61,991 nt of DNA. Origin: Bacteroidota bacterium (GTDB lineage Bacteria > Bacteroidota > Bacteroidia > Flavobacteriales_C > GCA-002722245). The position numbers and the translations under genes are program-made. Under the pieces are notes generated by a model. The model did no database searches. It worked only from the letters and a program-made list of their open reading frames with translations, and was not told where the DNA came from. The stretch is from contig JAPLEZ010000149.1 of the NCBI GenBank assembly GCA_026390935.1, positions 1 through 61,991 of the forward strand, read 5' to 3'. Positions 36,671-46,465 of the stretch are shown piece after piece; within the stretch, counting starts at the first letter, position 1; each line of letters opens with the position of its first letter.

Positions 36671-37633
36671 ATGAAGTACACAATTGGAATCGACATTGGA
36701 GGAACCAACACAAAAATTGGATTGGTTGATCACGACGGAAATGTAATCGCTCACTCTCACCTATCCACTACAGCTTATCCAGTATTTGAATTGTACGTTG
36801 ACGCTTTATCAGATGAAATCATGAAACTGGTGAACGCCAACAAAGAATTTCCATGCATAGGAGTTGGTATTGGTGCGCCAAACGCCAACTACTATTCCGG
36901 AATGATTGAAGAAGCGGTTAATCTTCTATGGAAAGGAAATCTGCCTTTGAAAAAAGAAGTAGAAAAAAGAACGGGACTGACTACCTTCATCACCAACGAC
37001 GCCAATGCAGCAGCTATCGGTGAAAAATTATTTGGTGCTGCAAAAGGAATGCGCGATTTCGCCATGATCACTTTAGGTACAGGCGTGGGATCAGGAATCG
37101 TTGTAAATGACGAAATGGTTTATGGATATGATGGATTTGCTGGTGAACTAGGCCACATCATTATTGAAGAAAACGGCCGCTTGTGCAACTGCGGTAGATA
37201 TGGTTGTTTGGAGACTTACGCCTCAGTAACGGGCTTGGTAAATACTGCCCGTCAGATGGCTGAGAACTATGCAGGCGATTCTATTTTAAAAGAAGTAGGC
37301 AAAGAACACATAACAGGAAAATTAGTTGGTGAAGCTGCTAAAAACGGCGATAAACTAGCCAAACAAGTTTTTGATTATACCTCAAAAAAATTAGGATTGG
37401 GCTTGGCTAACTTGGTGGCCATTACTCGTCCGGAAGCCATCATCTTATACGGCGGCATGATCAGCGCTGGAAAAGAATTGTTTGTGCCAACAGAAAAATA
37501 CATGAACGAATTCATGTTGCACATGTTTAAAAACAAAGTGAAATTATTGCCTTCACAACTTCCTGGTGCTGATGCCGGTATTATTGGCGCTGCAGCTTTG
37601 GCTGAAGAAGAGATTTCAAAAGGACGTAAGTAG
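36671..37633 (+). CDS. ROK family sugar kinase (glucokinase-like)
   Basis: A 320-residue ROK protein. The ATP-binding IGIDIGGTNTKIGLVD is at the start. ITNDANAAAIGE holds the catalytic Asp, and the zinc-binding ROK motif is C172-N-C174-G-x3-C179 (LCNCGRYGCLE). It lacks an N-terminal HTH, so it is an enzyme, most likely glucokinase, rather than a NagC-type repressor. It follows the kinase gene by 6 nt and is followed by a perfect 31-bp inverted repeat. Confidence 0.92.
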   Translation: MKYTIGIDIGGTNTKIGLVDHDGNVIAHSHLSTTAYPVFELYVDALSDEIMKLVNANKEFPCIGVGIGAPNANYYSGMIEEAVNLLWKGNLPLKKEVEKRTGLTTFITNDANAAAIGEKLFGAAKGMRDFAMITLGTGVGSGIVVNDEMVYGYDGFAGELGHIIIEENGRLCNCGRYGCLETYASVTGLVNTARQMAENYAGDSILKEVGKEHITGKLVGEAAKNGDKLAKQVFDYTSKKLGLGLANLVAITRPEAIILYGGMISAGKELFVPTEKYMNEFMLHMFKNKVKLLPSQLPGADAGIIGAAALAEEEISKGRK

Positions 37634-37635
37634 AG

Positions 37636-37703
37636 TTTTCCCACAGATTGCACAGATTTTCACAGAACCACCTCTGTGAAAATCTGTGCAATCTGTGGGA
37701 AAA
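37636..37703. repeat. Perfect 31-bp inverted repeat with internal CACAGA periodicity
   Basis: Arms 37636-37666 and 37673-37703 are exact reverse complements around ACCACC. Each arm holds three CACAGA units about 10 nt apart. It starts 3 bp after the ROK stop codon. Confidence 0.92.
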
Positions 37704-37796
37704 GCTATTTTTAACGAGACCTTTGTTGATAATTCCCCTACTTCATTTCCACTTTCCACCTTACCTTGTTTACATTTGTTTGTAAACCCTTCAAGC

Positions 37797-38570
37797 ATGA
37801 CATTTAAAAATATTTTGGTAAGCAGTAAAGAAGAAATTTCTTACGTCACCATTATCCGCCCTGAACAACTCAACGCCCTCAACAAAGAAACAATAAGCGA
37901 ACTCTCTAAAGCATTTGATGATCTAGAAAAATCAAGCTCTTGCAAAGCCATTATCGTTACAGGTTCGGGCGAAAAAGCTTTTGTAGCTGGAGCCGACATT
38001 AAAGAATTTGCAAAATTTTCAAGCGAACAAGGAAAAAAATTAAGTGCCGACGGACAAAAAATATTATTTGATAAAATTGCCTATTGCACCAAACCAGTGA
38101 TTGCTGCAGTGAATGGATTTGCTTTGGGCGGCGGATTGGAACTGGCCATGGCCTGCCACTTGCGTGTTGCATCTGATAAAGCAAGAATGGGTTTGCCTGA
38201 AGTCAGCCTGGGTGTTATTCCTGGTTACGGCGGAACCCAGCGCTTGCCGCAACTGATAGGAAAATCCAAAGCTTTTGAAATGATACTCACTGGCGAAATG
38301 ATTGACGCCAAAACAGCTTTGCATTATGGCTTGGTGAATCATGTGGTGCATCCAACCGACTTGCTCAACACTGCCACTGAACTGGCAAAAAAAATCATAA
38401 AAAATTCACCAATGGCACTTTCTTCTGCCATCAAAGCGCTGAACGCCAATTACAATGATGGTGTTAATGGCTTTGCTGAAGAAATACGTTTGTTCGGTGA
38501 GTGCTTCGGCACCAAAGACTTTACCGAAGGAACCAACGCTTTTTTGGAAAAAAGAAAAGCAAATTTTTAG
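37797..38570 (+). CDS. Enoyl-CoA hydratase/isomerase family protein
   Basis: A 257-residue crotonase with the normal enoyl-CoA hydratase length. The oxyanion-hole segments are GEKAFVAGADIKEF (about 60) and GFALGGGLELAMAC (about 105), and both catalytic glutamates are in place (GGLELA and LPEVSLGVIPGYGG). It hydrates trans-2-enoyl-CoA in fatty acid or butyrate-type metabolism. The ATG at 37797 gives a standard N-terminus; a GTG at 37686 lies inside the inverted repeat and is rejected. A TACATTTG -7-like box occurs at 37771-37778. Confidence 0.9.
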   Translation: MTFKNILVSSKEEISYVTIIRPEQLNALNKETISELSKAFDDLEKSSSCKAIIVTGSGEKAFVAGADIKEFAKFSSEQGKKLSADGQKILFDKIAYCTKPVIAAVNGFALGGGLELAMACHLRVASDKARMGLPEVSLGVIPGYGGTQRLPQLIGKSKAFEMILTGEMIDAKTALHYGLVNHVVHPTDLLNTATELAKKIIKNSPMALSSAIKALNANYNDGVNGFAEEIRLFGECFGTKDFTEGTNAFLEKRKANF

Positions 38571-38571
38571 T

Positions 38572-38590
38572 CTGAGAGACAGTCTCTTAG
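38572..38590 (+). terminator. Possible weak terminator hairpin after the crotonase gene
   Basis: CTGAGAGAC-a-GTCTCTTAG begins just past the stop codon; T-rich DNA follows about 20 bp later (TTTGTTTTTT). The loop is tight and one pair is G-T, so termination is uncertain. Confidence 0.3.
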
Positions 38591-38663
38591 AAAAAGAATT
38601 TGTTTTTTCATGCAACCCTAAACATCATTTCCTATCTCATGAGTAGACATCAAACTCTGCTTT

Positions 38664-41600
38664 ATGAAAAAATTATTGTTCCTTTTCCTTTTTATTAATT
38701 CCGCTTTATTTGCGCAATTGACCATTGATCCCGTAAATCCTATCTGCGTAAATCATGATCCCATTAAACTTATAGCTAACCAACCAGGCGGATATTGGAG
38801 CGGTTTCGGAATCACCGATTCACTAAATGGGGTGTTTGATCCTAATGTGTGGAAAAATTACTACGGCCAGGAAGGTACCGCTCAAGTTAAATACTACTTA
38901 GGCAACATGATTGCCACTTTGGATATCAAAATAAAAGTATTGCCGGCTATTGAATTTTCACCCTCTTCAATAACAATGTGTACCGGTCAAAGTTATGTGG
39001 TGCACCCCCGTTCTTTTTATAATCAAGGAGTTACTTCCTATGAGTGGTCGGGAGCTGGAAGTGGCACAGATAGCGCAATTACCGTAACAAAGCAGGGGAT
39101 ATACCATCTTAAAATTTCAAACGACGTATGTTCTAATTCAGCCGACTTTACTGTAGTTATGAAAGACACTCTTGCGTTATTCACTCAACACGATAGCGTA
39201 TGCAGCGGAGGAAGCATTCAACTGAATACCAAAAATGCCACTACCATATGGAGCAATGGAAATACCGACTCCATCCTCACTGTTACTACACCTGGCACTT
39301 ATAACTATACTTTCCAAGAAAAAGGCTGTACGATGCTGGGCTCTTTTTCTGTTCACACCGGAACGGTGCAAGTGATTATTGGTGATGTTACCGTTTGTAA
39401 AGGAGATTCTGCCACTATATCTGCAGGATATTATCCGAATGACCATACCTTTTTATGGAGCACAGGTGCAACAACTTCCTCTGTTCGTGTTCCCGTGGGA
39501 ACCTATTCCGTAACAGTCACAAGCGGGAACCGTTGTTCAGGAAGTGCGTCTGCGAAAGTAAAGGAACTACAAGTAGCTAATTCAAACATCATCAATGATA
39601 CTGAGGCATGCTCTTATGTTTATTTAAACGCACCAAATATTTTAGGTTCGTTTACCTGGACTGATCCCGACGGCGTTAAAAGTTACGACAATTGGACCTA
39701 CGCTCAAAAAAGTGGAGTTTACAAAGTGAGTGTAAAACTGAATGGAAGCGCCTGTACCATTCATGATGAAGCCAACATTATCATTCATTCTACAGAATGG
39801 GCAAGCCTACTTAATCCGGAAGATTCTATTATTTGCACAGGAAAAACTACTGAGTTTAAACTTAAACAGCCTTACTCCGTGTACTCCTGGACTACCTATA
39901 CAAAAAACCACACAGTTAAAACCGAAACCTCCGGCACTTCTCTTTTCCTTAAAGAAGACGCAGTTGTTTATGTAAGTGTTACCGACAACCATGGTTGCCA
40001 AAGCCAAACCTACTTCTCCACGCATACTTATAGTTGCGATAGTGCCTTCAAGGTAAAGGGAACTGTGTTTGAAGATTTAAATAAAAATGGAATTAAGGAT
40101 CAAGGAGAAAAAGGATTGGCAGGAGTTTGGATGACGGCTTATACGCCGCTTTACATCTATTTTAAAACCGACAGCAATGGAAATTATGAATTCACTGCCT
40201 ATCGCAATTATGGCATTTCAGTTTCTGTTGACCCTTATGCCTACAAAGGAATTACTCTAAACGGAAAATATACTATTGATATTAACCTAGGAAATAATTT
40301 ACCTGTGGAACTTACAGAACAGAATTTTGCTTTTATAAATAGCGCCTACAAAGTAAAAGGAACTGTGTTTGAAGACGCCAATAAAAATGGAATCAAAGAT
40401 CAAGGGGAAAACGGTTTAGCCGGGATTTCAATGTGGATAAATGCGCCCTTTTACGAAATGACGCTCACCGATGACAATGGAAATTATGAGTTTACAGCGT
40501 ATTCCATTCATGATGGAAAAGTTGGTTTGAATCAATACAATACTTCAAGCATTATTACCACAGGAGGAAATTATGTGAATATCGATTTAAGCTCTTTTCC
40601 CAACGAATTAATCCATCAGGATTTCGGAATATATCATCCTACCCGTGATGCAAGTACCTTCATAACTACCAATGGTTCCCGTCCCGGATTTTTAACCTAT
40701 TGTAATATTCAAATTAAAAACGAAGGGACACTCACGCTTAACGATCTTAAGTATGATTTAACTTTTGATGACCAGTTGCTATCGGTCAATTCTTTAAATC
40801 TTCCATACACACAAAAAAACAACGTAATTTCTTTCAATGTCGATAAGATTGTTCCTAACGAGTTAATGTATGTAACGGTAGTTTTCGAAGTCAAAAGTGG
40901 TGAGGAAAACTTAGGAAAATTGCTCGCATACAAAGGCGTGATCACCTATGCCAATGACGATAATTTAAGCAACAACATTTCAACGTATAGCAGGAACATT
41001 ACAGGTTCCTACGATCCGAACTTCAAAGCTTCTTCTTTAGGTGATGGCGAAATTTCTGATAGCACCAAAGAAATGGAATACACCATTCATTTTCAAAACA
41101 CCGGATCAGATACGGCAATAACCATTGTTGTGAAGGATGCACTGGATAAATCGGTTTTTGATATTCATTCGGTGGAGGATCTTATGGGCAGTCATAACTA
41201 CAAAATGAAAGTGGATTCCAATGGTATTATCACGGTTACTTTTGCCAACATTATGCTTGCCGACAGCACTACCAATGAACAAGCGAGTCATGGCTTCATC
41301 AAATTTAAAGTGACACTCAAAAACGGTTTGACACCCGGGACCAATATCGACAACAGTGCTGCAATTTATTTCGATTTCAACAGTCCTATCATCACCAACA
41401 CCGCACACAACAAACTTGAAAAACTAAATTCGGTACAAAATATAAACAATCCATCTTTGATATTGAAGCTCTATCCCAATCCAACACAAGGGGACGTCAC
41501 GCTAGAAATCAATGGAATCAATGATTTGCAAAACATACAAGTCCAAGTAATTGATGTTTTAGGCAAAGAAGCGCTTACTCCATTCTCCGTATCAAATATT

Positions 41601-41714
41601 GGTGAAAACAACAGAATAAACATATCTTCGAATGCACTAAGCGACGGCATGTATTTCGTGAAAGTTTCTAACGGAAACTTCAGTGAAAGCATACCGCTTG
41701 TGGTGCATGATTAA
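38664..41714 (+). CDS. Secreted SdrD_B-like repeat protein with T9SS sorting domain
   Basis: A 1016-residue protein. The signal peptide (1-18) is followed by several PKD/Ig-like segments (about 20-450). Two tandem SdrD_B-type repeats follow, marked by KVKGTVFEDLNKNGIKDQGE and KVKGTVFEDANKNGIKDQGE about 103 residues apart. Then comes a DUF11/DUF7619-like conserved region (SYDPNFKASSLGDG, HFQNTGSDTA). The last 85 residues are a type A Por sorting domain (LKLYPNPTQGDVTLEI ending in a FVKVSNG strand). It is exported by the type IX system to the surface or medium, probably as an adhesin or structural protein. Its stop overlaps the flippase start. Confidence 0.9.
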   Translation: MKKLLFLFLFINSALFAQLTIDPVNPICVNHDPIKLIANQPGGYWSGFGITDSLNGVFDPNVWKNYYGQEGTAQVKYYLGNMIATLDIKIKVLPAIEFSPSSITMCTGQSYVVHPRSFYNQGVTSYEWSGAGSGTDSAITVTKQGIYHLKISNDVCSNSADFTVVMKDTLALFTQHDSVCSGGSIQLNTKNATTIWSNGNTDSILTVTTPGTYNYTFQEKGCTMLGSFSVHTGTVQVIIGDVTVCKGDSATISAGYYPNDHTFLWSTGATTSSVRVPVGTYSVTVTSGNRCSGSASAKVKELQVANSNIINDTEACSYVYLNAPNILGSFTWTDPDGVKSYDNWTYAQKSGVYKVSVKLNGSACTIHDEANIIIHSTEWASLLNPEDSIICTGKTTEFKLKQPYSVYSWTTYTKNHTVKTETSGTSLFLKEDAVVYVSVTDNHGCQSQTYFSTHTYSCDSAFKVKGTVFEDLNKNGIKDQGEKGLAGVWMTAYTPLYIYFKTDSNGNYEFTAYRNYGISVSVDPYAYKGITLNGKYTIDINLGNNLPVELTEQNFAFINSAYKVKGTVFEDANKNGIKDQGENGLAGISMWINAPFYEMTLTDDNGNYEFTAYSIHDGKVGLNQYNTSSIITTGGNYVNIDLSSFPNELIHQDFGIYHPTRDASTFITTNGSRPGFLTYCNIQIKNEGTLTLNDLKYDLTFDDQLLSVNSLNLPYTQKNNVISFNVDKIVPNELMYVTVVFEVKSGEENLGKLLAYKGVITYANDDNLSNNISTYSRNITGSYDPNFKASSLGDGEISDSTKEMEYTIHFQNTGSDTAITIVVKDALDKSVFDIHSVEDLMGSHNYKMKVDSNGIITVTFANIMLADSTTNEQASHGFIKFKVTLKNGLTPGTNIDNSAAIYFDFNSPIITNTAHNKLEKLNSVQNINNPSLILKLYPNPTQGDVTLEINGINDLQNIQVQVIDVLGKEALTPFSVSNIGENNRINISSNALSDGMYFVKVSNGNFSESIPLVVHD

Positions 41715-43222
41715 TGAGCGCATTAAAAAAATTACTCGGGCAAACAGCAGTTTACGGACTCAGCAGCATACTTGGTCGCATGGCCAATTATCTGCTGCTT
41801 ACACCGCTTTTTGCCCGGGTTTTTTCTGTTGAACAATTTGGCGTGATCACCAATACCTACTCATGGGTAGCAATGATGATTATCTTTTTTACTTATGGAT
41901 TGGAAACCGGTTTCTTCCGTTACGCCACTTCACATGAAGACCGGAAGGACGAAGTTTATTCCACTGCTTTTATTTCAGTATTGGGTACTTCCATCATTTT
42001 AGTGTCGGCAATTATTTTCTTTGCAGGTGATATCGCTACTGCCATGAAATATCCTGAGCACAGGGAATTTATTGTTTACTTGGGTATTATAGTAGGTTTG
42101 GATGCGCTCACCGCCATTCCCTTCGCAGGATTGCGGATGAAAGAAAAAGCCAAGAAATTCGCTTTCATAAGATTGTTCTCTTTAGGTGTAAATATTGGTT
42201 TGAACTTTTTCTTCTACGTTATTTGTCCTTGGCTTACCAGTGAATACAATTACGATTGGATGAATAACATCATTTATTCTATTTACACGCCTCAAGTTGG
42301 TGTGCGATATGTTTTCATTGCCAATCTCATTGCAAGCATTGTGACATTTGCTTTACTACTGCCTGAAATCATTGGTCACAAATGGAAATTTGATACAGAA
42401 TTATGGAAAAAGTTAATTCCGTATTCTGCGCCGATGCTGTTAGTAGGACTAGCCGGTGCTATCAACCAGAATTTCGATAAGCTGGTAACCATGTATCTTT
42501 TGCCTGAAAAAATGGCCTTGCATGAAATAGGAATTTATGGTGCTATTTTCAAGTTATCCATCATGATCACTCTTTTTATTCAGGCTTATCAATACGCGGC
42601 TGAACCTTTCTTTTTCAAGAAAAGCAAAGACCTTGATGCTAAAAAAACATTTGCCGATGTGGCGAAATTTTTCACGCTTTTTACTTGCGTCGGATTTTTA
42701 GGAATTATGCTATCTGCCGATCTTTTACTCACTACCCTTTTGGGCAAAGCAGAATTCAAAGAAGGTCTCGTTGTATTGCCACTTATCATGATGGGCTCTG
42801 TATTTTACGGCATGTATTATAGTTTGTCGAACTGGTACAAGCTAAGCAACAAAACCTATTTTGGCGGAATTATTTCGGCGCTGGGAAGTTTGCTGACGCT
42901 CGCAGGAAATTTCCTTCTTATTCCTTTTTTTGAACGACTAAATCCCGGACATGGCTATGTGGGCTGCGCCATCACCAACTTCATCTGCTACCTCGCAATG
43001 GTAGTGATTTCCTATTTCCTCGGACAAAAATATTACCCTATCAACTATGACGTAAAACGCATTTTATTTTACCTCGGTTTAGCGTCAGCTTTAGTGGTGT
43101 TGAACATGTATGTCATTGAGAATTTATCTCCCGTACCAAGATATTCTATAGGAGCCTTGCTATTCCTTTCATACGTAGGCGTTGCATACATTTTAGAAAG
43201 ACCGAAAAAAGTGATAATTTAG
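41714..43222 (+). CDS. Polysaccharide flippase (MATE/Wzx-like)
   Basis: A 502-residue membrane protein with about 14 hydrophobic helices, starting LLGQTAVYGLSSILGRMANY, the usual opening of lipid-linked oligosaccharide flippases. It would move undecaprenyl-linked glycan across the inner membrane. The ATG overlaps the previous stop codon by one base. It heads a conserved-looking run: flippase, dut, nucleotidyltransferase, TPR, DUF4292 and EnvC-like genes. Its substrate is unknown. Confidence 0.9.
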   Translation: MSALKKLLGQTAVYGLSSILGRMANYLLLTPLFARVFSVEQFGVITNTYSWVAMMIIFFTYGLETGFFRYATSHEDRKDEVYSTAFISVLGTSIILVSAIIFFAGDIATAMKYPEHREFIVYLGIIVGLDALTAIPFAGLRMKEKAKKFAFIRLFSLGVNIGLNFFFYVICPWLTSEYNYDWMNNIIYSIYTPQVGVRYVFIANLIASIVTFALLLPEIIGHKWKFDTELWKKLIPYSAPMLLVGLAGAINQNFDKLVTMYLLPEKMALHEIGIYGAIFKLSIMITLFIQAYQYAAEPFFFKKSKDLDAKKTFADVAKFFTLFTCVGFLGIMLSADLLLTTLLGKAEFKEGLVVLPLIMMGSVFYGMYYSLSNWYKLSNKTYFGGIISALGSLLTLAGNFLLIPFFERLNPGHGYVGCAITNFICYLAMVVISYFLGQKYYPINYDVKRILFYLGLASALVVLNMYVIENLSPVPRYSIGALLFLSYVGVAYILERPKKVII

Positions 43223-43247
43223 AGCCTCCTATTTTTAAACAAAAAAG

Positions 43248-43685
43248 ATGACCACAGTTAAAATAATCAACCAATCCAAACATCCCTTACCAAAGTATGA
43301 AACAGCACTTTCTGCTGGGATGGATCTTCGCGCAAATTTAAGTGAGAAGATCGTACTAAAACCTCTGGAAAGAGCTTTGATTCCTACAGGATTGTTCATT
43401 GAGCTGCCAGCAAATTGCGAAGCGCAAATTCGTCCGAGAAGTGGACTCGCCTTCAAAAAAGGTGTAACCGTTTTAAACTCTCCAGGCACTATTGATGCCG
43501 ATTACAGAGGTGAAATAGGTGTGCTGTTGGTGAACTTATCCAATCAGGAATTTGCAGTGGAAGATGGCGAAAGAGTGGCGCAAATGGTCATTTCAGAATT
43601 CAAACAAATCAGCTGGGAAGAAGCAGGAGAATTGCAGTCTACCGACAGAGGTGCTGGTGGATTCGGACACACAGGGGTTAATTAA
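43248..43685 (+). CDS. dut: dUTP diphosphatase
   Basis: A 145-residue trimeric dUTPase with all five motifs: SAGMDLRA (I), RPRSGLAFK (II), [15 protein letters not shown] (III), GERVAQMVI (IV) and [10 protein letters not shown] (V). It hydrolyses dUTP to dUMP, keeping uracil out of DNA and feeding thymidylate synthesis together with dCMP deaminase. The gap to the next gene holds a small inverted repeat. Confidence 0.96.
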   Translation: MTTVKIINQSKHPLPKYETALSAGMDLRANLSEKIVLKPLERALIPTGLFIELPANCEAQIRPRSGLAFKKGVTVLNSPGTIDADYRGEIGVLLVNLSNQEFAVEDGERVAQMVISEFKQISWEEAGELQSTDRGAGGFGHTGVN

Positions 43686-43693
43686 TAATTATG

Positions 43694-43734
43694 AATTTTG
43701 AATATTCAACACTCAAAATTCAACATTCAAAATT
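43694..43734. repeat. Short inverted repeat before the nucleotidyltransferase gene
   Basis: AATTTTGAAT (43694-43703) pairs with ATTCAAAATT (43725-43734); TTCAACA and CAAAATTCAACA units recur inside. It ends 6 bp before the ATG, so the leader and ribosome-binding region lie within it. Confidence 0.6.
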
Positions 43735-43740
43735 AAAAAT

Positions 43741-44742
43741 ATGAATATCATCGTTCCAATGGCAGGTATGGGCAAAAGAATGAGGCCGCATACCCTTACA
43801 GTTCCTAAACCATTAATTCCTGTTGCGGGAAAATCAATAGTACAGCGCCTTGTAGAAGATTTAGCTAAAGTGTGCAGCGAAAAAATTGATGAAGTTGCCT
43901 TTGTCATTGGTGATTTCGGAAAAGAGGTTGAAAATGAGTTGATCGCCATTGCCACTAGTATTGGCGCCAAAGGAAAAATATTTTACCAAAGGGAAGCAAT
44001 GGGAACAGCGCACGCTGTTTATTGCGCCCAAGAATGTTTGAAAGGCAATGTAATTGTTGCCTTCGCCGATACTTTGTTTCGCGCTACTTTTAAACTCGAC
44101 AGTAAAGCGGATGGCATCATTTGGGTGCACAGCGTAAGCGATCCGAGTGCTTATGGTGTTGTGAAACTGGATGCAAACAATCACATTACCGACTTCATTG
44201 AAAAACCAAAAACCTTTGTTTCCGATTTGGCCATCATCGGCATTTACTACGTGAAAGATGGTGATCAACTGAATGCTGAAATTAAACACATCATCGATAA
44301 CGACTTGCGTGAAAACAACGAATATCAACTCACGAACGCGCTGGAAGCTTTGAAACAAAAAGGAGTGAAATTCGCTCCGGGGAAAGTGGACGAATGGCTC
44401 GATTGCGGAAATAAAAATGCTACAGTTAACGCCAACCAACGCGTACTGGAATTTCATAAAGGGAATAAAGAACTGAAAGGCAATTTTAAAAATGAAAATT
44501 CCGTTGTTATTGAACCTTGCTACATTGCTGATGGCGTGGAATTGGTAAATTCTGTTGTCGGTCCGCATGTTTCCATCGGCAACAACACCATCATTTCAAA
44601 CAGCATTATTAAAAATTCTATCGTTCAAAAAAACACAAAAATCAACAACTCCAACATACATAATTCCATGGTGGGAAATTTCACTGAAATCAGTGGAACA
44701 CCTCGAGAATTAAGTGTTGGCGACTACAACACCGAAAAATAA
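43741..44742 (+). CDS. Sugar-phosphate nucleotidyltransferase
   Basis: A 333-residue enzyme. The nucleotide-binding loop MAGMGKRMRPHTLTVPKPLI is at the start, and FADTLFR near residue 115 holds a metal-binding aspartate. The C-terminal 90 residues form a left-handed beta helix (SIGNNTIISNSIIKNSIV hexapeptides). It activates a sugar phosphate, of the glucose-1-phosphate thymidylyl/uridylyltransferase type, for glycan assembly. Exact sugar and nucleotide are not clear. It is part of the envelope run after the flippase. Confidence 0.9.
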   Translation: MNIIVPMAGMGKRMRPHTLTVPKPLIPVAGKSIVQRLVEDLAKVCSEKIDEVAFVIGDFGKEVENELIAIATSIGAKGKIFYQREAMGTAHAVYCAQECLKGNVIVAFADTLFRATFKLDSKADGIIWVHSVSDPSAYGVVKLDANNHITDFIEKPKTFVSDLAIIGIYYVKDGDQLNAEIKHIIDNDLRENNEYQLTNALEALKQKGVKFAPGKVDEWLDCGNKNATVNANQRVLEFHKGNKELKGNFKNENSVVIEPCYIADGVELVNSVVGPHVSIGNNTIISNSIIKNSIVQKNTKINNSNIHNSMVGNFTEISGTPRELSVGDYNTEK

Positions 44743-44746
44743 TATC

Positions 44747-46465
44747 ATGCACTTACGCCTGCTTTTTCTTGCTTTAATCACTGTTTTTCTTGGCTGCAAG
44801 AGCAAGCAGGTAGCAGGCAATAAAAACGCTTTGAAGGACGAAGATCAACTCGCCTTCACGCATTACTTTATAAATGCCAACAAAGACAAAATCCTCGGAC
44901 ATGAAGGTGATGCCATTGCCGGCTTTGAAAAATGCATAAAAATTGATCCTAGCTGCGCTACTTGCTATTATGAAATTGCAGGAATACTGGACGCCCGTCA
45001 CCAAACAAAAGAAGCTTTGGATTTTGCAAAAAAGGCAGTGGAGCTGGATGCGGAAAATAAATGGTTTTTGCTCTTCTATGCTGATTTAACACACAGCAGC
45101 CGACAATACGAAGAATGCATTTCATCGTACCAAAAACTAATAAAAATTCAAGCCACCAATCTGGAGTACTACTTTGAGCTCGCCGAAGTTTATATTGAAT
45201 CAGGCAAACTGGAAAAAGCCATTGAAATTTATAATAAGGCTGAAGAAAAAACTGGCATCAAAGAAGAGATTTCCGTGCAGAAATATAAGATTTATGCAAA
45301 GCTCAACAACAGCGCCAAGGCCATTGAAGAGATGGAAAAACTCATTGCCACGGATCCTAAAAACACCAAAATTATTTTAATGCTGGCCGACTATCTGCAG
45401 CTTCTTGGCAGGGAAGATGAGGCGATTGCCAAATACGAAAGTGCCATAAAAATTGATCCTGCTGAACCCGGAGCTCACCTTTCTTTATCCGATTATTACT
45501 TCAAAAAAGGCAATAGAGACAAGGCTTTTGAACACCTTACACTGGCATTTGAAAATCCAGCCATGAACATTGACACCAAAGTTCAGGTGCTGCTGAACTA
45601 TTACAAGCTTTCTAAAAATGACAGTGCAATGACCACTAAAGTCTTTGGATTGTTGGAAGCCTTGCAACGCGCACACCCTGATAATGCAAAAACTTACGCC
45701 ATCTACGGCGACTTCTACTACCGCGACAATATTTACGATAAGGCACAGGAAAAATTCAGAAAATCAAGAGATCTGGAACCCGACAAATATCTTGTTTGGA
45801 GAAATATTTTGGCCATTGACGCTGAAACAAAAAACTATCAAAAATTGTTTGATGAAGCTAGTGAAGCCATGGAATATTTTCCTTCGCAAGCCGAAGTGTT
45901 TTGGTACAAAGGCATCGCTGCAGTTCAATTAAAAAAATATCCAGAAGCGATTGAAGCCCTCACCGATGGGGCAAATTTAGTGGCTGGCAACGATGGACTT
46001 AAAGCACAGTTTTATTCCACGTTGGGTGATGTTTACAACGAAACAAAAGATTTCCCTAAGTCGGATGAAAACTATGAAAAAGCTTTGCAGCTGGATCCCA
46101 ACAACGTTTTTGTGTTGAACAATTACGCCTACTATTTATCGCTTCGCAAAGAGAAGCTGGAAAGGGCTGCTGAAATGTCAAAGCGCTCCAACGTGCTCTC
46201 TCCCGACAATTCCTCATTTGAAGACACTTACGGCTGGATTCTCTTTCAAGACAAAAAATACGTCGACGCTTTGCAATGGCTCTCACAAGCAGAAGCGCAT
46301 GGAGGCAGTGGAAGCGGAACGATTTTAGAACACATCGGTGATACATATTTTATGATGGGTGATACCACAAAAGCTTTAGCTTACTGGAGCAAAGCCAAAT
46401 CCGCTGGAAACGGAGTAAGTACGCTGATTGACAGTAAGATTTCACAAAAAAAATATTTAGAATAA
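44747..46465 (+). CDS. Tetratricopeptide-repeat lipoprotein
   Basis: A 572-residue protein with a lipoprotein signal peptide (LITVFLGC, cleavage before the Cys near residue 18), followed by about ten TPR units (for example HEGDAIAGFEKCIKIDPSC, and LQLDPNNVFVLNNYAYYLS). It is likely a periplasmic scaffold. I start it at the ATG at 44747, because the upstream frame would run into the nucleotidyltransferase gene and push the signal peptide inward. It is joined to the next gene without a gap. Confidence 0.88.
   Translation: MHLRLLFLALITVFLGCKSKQVAGNKNALKDEDQLAFTHYFINANKDKILGHEGDAIAGFEKCIKIDPSCATCYYEIAGILDARHQTKEALDFAKKAVELDAENKWFLLFYADLTHSSRQYEECISSYQKLIKIQATNLEYYFELAEVYIESGKLEKAIEIYNKAEEKTGIKEEISVQKYKIYAKLNNSAKAIEEMEKLIATDPKNTKIILMLADYLQLLGREDEAIAKYESAIKIDPAEPGAHLSLSDYYFKKGNRDKAFEHLTLAFENPAMNIDTKVQVLLNYYKLSKNDSAMTTKVFGLLEALQRAHPDNAKTYAIYGDFYYRDNIYDKAQEKFRKSRDLEPDKYLVWRNILAIDAETKNYQKLFDEASEAMEYFPSQAEVFWYKGIAAVQLKKYPEAIEALTDGANLVAGNDGLKAQFYSTLGDVYNETKDFPKSDENYEKALQLDPNNVFVLNNYAYYLSLRKEKLERAAEMSKRSNVLSPDNSSFEDTYGWILFQDKKYVDALQWLSQAEAHGGSGSGTILEHIGDTYFMMGDTTKALAYWSKAKSAGNGVSTLIDSKISQKKYLE

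Noticed and set aside
37686-37796. Longer crotonase starting at a GTG at 37686
   Set aside because: This start lies within the right arm of the perfect inverted repeat, and the added 37 residues are unlike any crotonase N-terminus. ATG at 37797 gives the normal family length.
43861-44568. 235-codon minus-strand frame opposite the nucleotidyltransferase gene
   Set aside because: It mirrors a well-supported gene, has no recognisable motif and is explained by codon bias of the real strand.
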